A stretch of 64,000 nt of DNA from positions 62,001-126,000 of the forward strand of contig JAVXUO010002397.1 of assembly GCA_033065855.1 (NCBI GenBank), written 5' to 3'. A program made the position numbers and the translations under genes. The stretch comes from Escallonia rubra (taxonomy: Eukaryota; Streptophyta; Magnoliopsida; Escalloniales; Escalloniaceae). Below are positions 58,520-64,000 of this stretch, piece by piece (position 1 is the stretch's first letter; the number at the start of each line of letters is the position of its first letter). The notes beneath the pieces are model-generated. The model made no database searches, was not told the origin of the DNA, and saw only the letters and a list, made by a program, of their open reading frames with translations.

Positions 58520-59705
58520 TAGCATGTCTTAGACTCTCAAAAAAACCTTGTCATTGTTCGAGAGGATTGATTTCAACCTGGCACCCCTTTCCCCTGCATA
58601 TTAACTGACGTCCTTTCAGTACCTAACCCTTAAAAGAGCTAAAATCAACAAATGTTTGTTCTTTTCTTATATTAAGCTATCCAATAATAATACTAATATG
58701 TTATTGCAGAAGGGTTTCAGCAATTCGGGACCGTAAAATATACATGGTGCCTGAAGCATCCATGGGAACAGTGAGCGTTAACGCTTGTATATTCGTTTGC
58801 AAAATTGGACTATCGAATATTTTCTTTATACACGCACACAAGCTAGATCAAAAGAGTGTGACTAATCAGTCTAAGACCTGAAAACTACCTTCTATTGAGC
58901 GATCAACGAGCATATATTCAATTTATGCCCGCAGAATGTCCTTAGGCTATGTTTTGGTGGCGGTTGTTTTTGTTTCCTTGGTTTTAGAAAGGTGCAAAAA
59001 CAGAAATGTGCATTCTTTGTTCGGATGCCTTTTCGTTTCAAAAATTACGAACATGAGTCGGTGCCTTTAGATACCCTTTCTAAAGAGGAAAACGATGATT
59101 TCACCACAGAACTAACACAATCCGCTCCAAATTACGTCGAAGGAAATTGAAAGAGGATGAAGGAGACGGGACGTTTCAAAATCAAACGCTCTTCGAGGGA
59201 AGCTAATGTAATTCGGAAAAATGAGATGAGGTTAGTGTAGTAACCTTCTAAATAAGGGTCGATAATTGCACTCCGGTTTTCAAAACTTATACCCTATTTT
59301 TGTCGTTAAAATTCAATAAAGTGTTTCTACAAGACCGAGAAGAACATTACTTAAAAACTTTTATCAGCAAAGCTAAAATACAGAGGATCAAGATAGCGTG
59401 TGATTCGCGATTCCAAAACAAATACCAAAATAACATTGTTAGCATCCAAAGAGGCGAAGCAAGATTCTTAGCAACTCCAGTTGGATCAAACTGGCAATAA
59501 TAAAGAGAAAAAGTTGGATCCAATTATTCAGATTCTGGCTGAATGTGGAAAGCCCCATTCCTGCGCATCGCAATTTGCTTTTGCAATACTGCATACGTAC
59601 AGAATATATGTACTCTTTTAGGCCGCCTTCATGCATTTGTCATCGCAAGAAACAACAGAGACGTGTGTAGGAAACTTCGAGACTCGTAAAATAATATCTA
59701 TGAAT
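58520..59705. other. Intergenic DNA
   Basis: No gene, repeat boundary or regulatory element can be supported here. Confidence 0.5.
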
Positions 59706-59924
59706 TTTTGCTGCTATTTGGATCGTAAGAAGATACTTACGGTTCTCCAAATAGCGATAATAGATGATCGTTAAATATGCTTAGTGATGTATTAATACTT
59801 TCGGCAATAATTTTTGTTCGCATCTTTTAACGTCACCAAACAATTGCCACTAAAAATGTTTAGTGATGACTGTCATCGCTATATTGGGTTGTAAATATCT
59901 TTTTACAATCGAATAGTAGCCAAT
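59706..59924. mobile_element. MITE family member 1 (GGCTRCT ends)
   Basis: Left TTTTGCTGCTATTTGGATCG then AAGATACTTAC matches the complement of right GTAAATATCTTTTTAC then GAATAGTAGCC. The interior has TTTAGTGATG/TCGTTAAAT motifs shared with the elements at 60118 and 63194. About 219 bp, noncoding. The target duplication is unclear. Confidence 0.7.
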
Positions 59925-60107
59925 GTCTTTCCAATAATACCGCCGACAATGGAATAGTTAAGGCACCAACAAAACTTCCATGTCACAAACAGGGCATTTT
60001 TTGTTTTTTTGGCATAGTGGGGGAAATTTTCTAAGGCTCCGAAAATTTACAATTCTATCTTTAAAGGTGGATTTGAAAACTAATTCTAGTAAACACATCA
60101 TCACGTG

Positions 60108-60347
60108 AAAATCTTTTGGCTACAAAATCTTGACAGTAGGAATAGTCGATAACCCCGTATAGTGATAAATGATGGTCGTTAAATTTGATTAGTAAATTTT
60201 TTTTAATATTGACACTAAAAAATGTTGATAAGAAATATCACTAAAAACGTTCATAAAAGTATCACTACCAATATTTAGCGACAATTAATAATTACTATAA
60301 AAAAATTTAAATTATTCCTATTACCTGAATTACAGTCAAAATCTTTT
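60108..60347. mobile_element. MITE family member 2, with 10-bp target duplication
   Basis: AAAATCTTTT occurs at 60108-60117 and 60338-60347, directly bordering GGCTAC and ACAGTC ends. The interior contains TTTAGCGACAATTAATAATT, as in member 3. A 9-11 bp duplication suggests a Mutator-type origin. Confidence 0.7.
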
Positions 60348-63180
60348 CTATCTGAAGCATGCGTAGAATGACAGTGAAAGGAGAATAACACCTTGTCGTT
60401 TTCCATTATAGGGGTCAAGGAAAACTTGGTAAGAGCCAACTCAAATAATGAACAAGTCCAAAAACTCTCTTACACCAGGGTCCAGGATAATGAAATCTTT
60501 ATTTAGGTACAATTAAAATAAGCATGAGATTTGATAATAAAAACCTCAAGCAAAAAACATTAAATCTTTTAACTCATAATATAAATCTTCATAAATTTTC
60601 CATGACTGCGTTCATTTTCACATCCTACATGTTGTTCCACACGTACTTTCGTTCAAGCGCTAAAAAGTATATTAACGCTGAAATATAAAACTTATAGCGA
60701 GAATAACAGTGTGAAAAAATATAACGTAGTGCCAAAACAGACATTTTCATATTCTGCTATTTCCCAATCATGTGAAAGGAATCCACATCCAGACGTATGG
60801 ATTGAATAATTTAAGGTCAAATAGTTTTCAAGTTGGGAAAGAAGATTAAAGGCGGAATATTAGAAAAGCTAGGAGAATTTCAACTAAGCTCCAATAAAGA
60901 TTGAGTGGAGCATATGCCCACTTTTAAATGATGAGCAAAATGTATCTGATGGCAGGTGTGCACTTTGGGATGTCTCGCAGTGACAATTCCTACGAACCTT
61001 AGATTCCCTCATTCGGAAAATAAGGAATTTATGTGAGGAAAGCTCTGTGCCCATGGGTTTCTATTGCTTCATCACGTCGTGTTGTCCATGCCAACGCTGG
61101 TAAACTTGGCGAATCAACAAACTGTGCTGCATCCTATCCTTCGAATATTATCGGGTTTACACACGATTGTAGTTAGAAGAAAAGACACAACAGTGAAGGA
61201 TCTTCGGTTCATCCTTTGTCGAGCGTGCACGTGGTACACGAGCAAACAAGCGTGATACGCAGACATGCATATATGAAGTTGCACGTTGCGATTGGATGAG
61301 GATCCTCTGATGTATGTATAGCAGAAGTACTATACAAAAAAAAAATGTCGCTAAATATTTTGTAGCGACAAAAAATATCATTATAAATTTTAGTAATAGT
61401 AACAGAATACTTTCAGTGACAATCTTGATCCGTCGTCGTGATTGTATGGCACCGGCCATTTTGATACTAACGTCACGGTTTAATTGCCAACGCTTTTGGA
61501 CGGTATAAAATTCATCCTTCGGGGTTTATCAAACATCCTTTTTTGATTGATGAAAAGCAAAAGCTGCGCCGAGCAAACTAGGAGCCAAAGGATGAACAGT
61601 ACGCCCAATAAAGAACTTGGTTGAGTAGAGAGGAAGAAAGGGATGAATTGCCGAAAAGAGGCGATGAAAATGGATCTAGACACAATTATGTAAGTGCTTT
61701 GCATCAACCATGGCTTTTTGGAGCACACATTCCACACTGTGGTGTCGGAATAATGTTCACTTATTTGGCTGCTCCAATTCCCCACATGCTACATTTTTTA
61801 AACGTCAACAAGATAAGAGAATTGATGCTAGAAGGTAATAAGTGTTTGGGAGATTTTTGGCTACCTAATAAGGCTATCTTAGAAGGTTATAAGGCTACCC
61901 AGTGTTCACAATCATGAACGCTAAACATATACATAGTGATTTCGACTTAACCTAAAAACTTCCCTACACGTGCATCTCAACAATCTCCTCACCTTGCGTG
62001 TGAGTCCACCCATCGAAGCTAACTCCTTCTCGCGTATTGCTCTGCCAAGAATTACTATTATTTCAAGAGTTACAGACCCGAGTGCAAGACCCAAGTCATC
62101 ACTACGGGGTCTGATATCGTGTTATGGAGATAGGAGGAAGTCAAGTGTCCTACCAAGGATGACCCACGTATGTAAGACAAGTCCAACTCGACCTTAAAGC
62201 TTAAGGCAATAGGACTTGATTCATCCATGTATATATGTCCAACTTACTTTTTGTACTTACACGACGTAAGACGATATAAGTCAGCACGTGCATTTGAACA
62301 GTAAGTTCGCTCTCTTTTAGTATACTAAAAAGCTTTTCAATAGCATGAAAAAATTTAAAAGTAAGATGAGAAAGTATGAAAGGAGAAACTTCTAGTTGCA
62401 TTTACAAGATGCGTGGGAAAACAGCTGGATTGGTATGTTCCACGGTGCAGCCGTGTCCTAATTTGTAGACAAATTTATAATTGAACCTGGAGTTGGTCCA
62501 TTCGGAACTTCTTGGGCATATATGGGGACACAGTTGAAGGCTCTTTTTGTTGTTTTAGAATGTAAACACACAGTTGATGGGAAAGATGGAAAGAAGAGAG
62601 GGTTTTGAGAGTGGCATCTAACTAGTTTGACATTGACAAAAGTGATTGTGACTGATTCGGGACAAGGGAATGACACTAATAATAAGCTTCTTTAAGGCCG
62701 CATTTTGTTGCATGGAGTCCAACTATGAGAATCAGAAAAATGCACTTGTGTGTGTGTGTGTGTGTGTGTGTGGTCCTTAACAGCATGGTCCAGAATTTTG
62801 CTGCTACGGTGCTTAGAACGAACCTAAAAGAAGCTAATGCTAGTAGTGCTAGAAGCAAGTATGGCCAGCTTTTATACCCTTTTAAGGAAAGCCCTTCAAT
62901 AAGAGGTGTATTTCACTTTATATGGCAAGCCCATGATACTTCTCTTGTACGTAGTCATCTTTCAAAGTTTAATCTGATGAAGGAGCTCGAGAAAATTACT
63001 GTGACTGTGGGGGGAAAGCTACCTCACTCACGAAACTCATCGTCACTTGATTAACCTTCTTTCATACGCTTTAGATAGTTTAGGACGACGATAACTTATC
63101 ATCAAACAGTATCATTGGAGGGACCAATAGCTAGGAGTATTGCTGTTAGTGTTAGATTTTATATTTAGATTGGGAAATTT
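60348..63180. other. Intergenic DNA with weak frames and a (GT)n microsatellite
   Basis: Contains a short TGTCGCTAAATATTTTGTAG inverted motif at 61346-61376 that resembles the MITE cores, and (TG)n at 62746-62772. Frames at 61621-61917 (98 codons) and 62725-63054 (109 codons, starting in the microsatellite) have no recognisable domain. I do not call them genes. Confidence 0.45.
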
Positions 63181-63183
63181 TTT

Positions 63184-63420
63184 TGGCTGCTACTCCGGTT
63201 GGAGGAATCTTCCTCCTACCCCTTATTTAGCGACAATTAATTGTCTCTAAATGTTTTTAGTAACTTTTATTTAGTGACACTAAATTTTTTTTACTAATAA
63301 TTGTTGCTGAAAGTGTTAGAAGAAAAGTCGCTTGAAACATTTAACGACTATTAATTATCACTATACATGGGGTTGCAGGAAGATTCCTACAACCCGAGTA
63401 GGAGCCAAAATTTGTTCTTT
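63184..63420. mobile_element. MITE family member 3, with long inverted ends
   Basis: Left GGCTGCTACTCCGGTTGGAG then GAATCTTCCTCC matches the complement of right GGAAGATTCCTACAACCCGA then GTAGGAGCC over about 38 bp. Flanks AAATTTTTTT and AAAATTTGTT agree at eight of ten positions, a plausible target duplication. The core contains TTTAGCGACAATTAATTGTC and TAACGACTATTAATTATCAC. Confidence 0.75.
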
Positions 63421-64000
63421 AGATTGTGAGTCTGTGTTGTTAGTAAAGTTTAGAAACTAATGGTTATGTTCTTCCTTTTCTCTCACATTGGAGAGAGAAG
63501 AAAATTTCTCTTAACTTAAAAACAAGCACATGCTACTCTTGTTTTTAATTGTTTTGAAATGCTTAAAAAGAAAGTTTGAGAATGTTACCGTGCAATGCAC
63601 CGCACAAGCGCATGTGGCGCTATAGCGGGCGCATTTAGCTGTTATTTTTAGTGGGTTTGTTAATTTAAGATCTAACGTCCTGATTTTTTAATTTTTTCTT
63701 AATTATTTCGGTTAGTCATTTTTTTTAGTAACAATTTGTTGACTTTGAAATAATTCTAAAAAAGGCATTAGTTTAGTAGTTGTTTCTAAAATGGCGTGTC
63801 CTTGACAATTTATGAAAGGGTGGCTATTAATATACAAAATCAAGGTTTTGAAAATTCAGGAAAAAAAAAACTTATCCTTTGAACTAACAAACTTATAAAA
63901 TCTCCTTCTTCTCTTTCTCAGTTACATACATTATTCTGAATAACAATTCTGAAACGAATCGTCAGAACTGATATTCGTAGTTTGGTGATTTGAATAATTT
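63421..64000. other. Intergenic DNA to the window end
   Basis: AT-rich; no gene recognised. Confidence 0.5.

Overview
This is a plant nuclear window, almost certainly from a dicot. Its genes have many introns with plant-type GT-AG splice sites and AT-rich introns, and there are plant-only families (fibrillin/PAP, LEA_2, CCT-motif, ATX-type SET), MITEs, L1-type LINE tails and a nuclear copy of plastid 16S rDNA. The repeat style looks like an asterid, possibly Ericales, but that is a guess.

Layout from left to right. (1) 1-7531 (+): the 3' three quarters of the splicing factor SF3a60/ATROPOS gene, nine exons, with the N-terminal exons outside the window. (2) 7532-9594: convergent intergenic DNA with a MITE flanked by ~100-bp direct repeats. 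(3) 9595-16440 (-): a PAP14/FBN11 (ORG1-like) gene, 13 coding exons plus a 5'UTR exon, encoding 678 aa with a degenerate kinase-like part fused to a plastid fibrillin domain. (4) 16870-21492: a degraded hAT element with an 8-bp target duplication, interrupted by a 3.7-kb non-autonomous Mutator-like element. The inner element has ~360-bp inverted termini full of palindromes and a GC-rich core of tandem repeats. (5) 22170-23510: two L1-type LINE 3' ends with RNase H remnants. (6) 24268-34020 (+): four tandem intronless LEA_2 genes, each with its own TATA box. Spacer 2 carries a composite insertion that includes a plastid 16S fragment. (7) 34768-47715 (-): a complete 22-exon trithorax-like histone methyltransferase of the ATX3/4/5 clade, 1020 aa by my reconstruction, using three apparent GC-AG introns. 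(8) 48000-50876: intergenic DNA, then 50877-56208 (-): a four-exon CCT-motif family regulator, 282 aa. (9) 56330-64000: gene-poor DNA with a SINE-like element, a 92-bp tandem duplication and several ~230-bp MITEs of one family.

The genes do not form a pathway: splicing, plastid lipid metabolism, membrane LEA_2 proteins, H3K4-type methylation and transcription simply sit side by side. The most unusual content is the nested transposon, the LEA_2 array with its plastid insertion, and the catalytically degenerate kinase-fibrillin fusion. Exon coordinates were worked out by hand from splice motifs, reading phase and remembered family sequence. The three multi-exon genes stay in phase across every junction, but no alignment was run.
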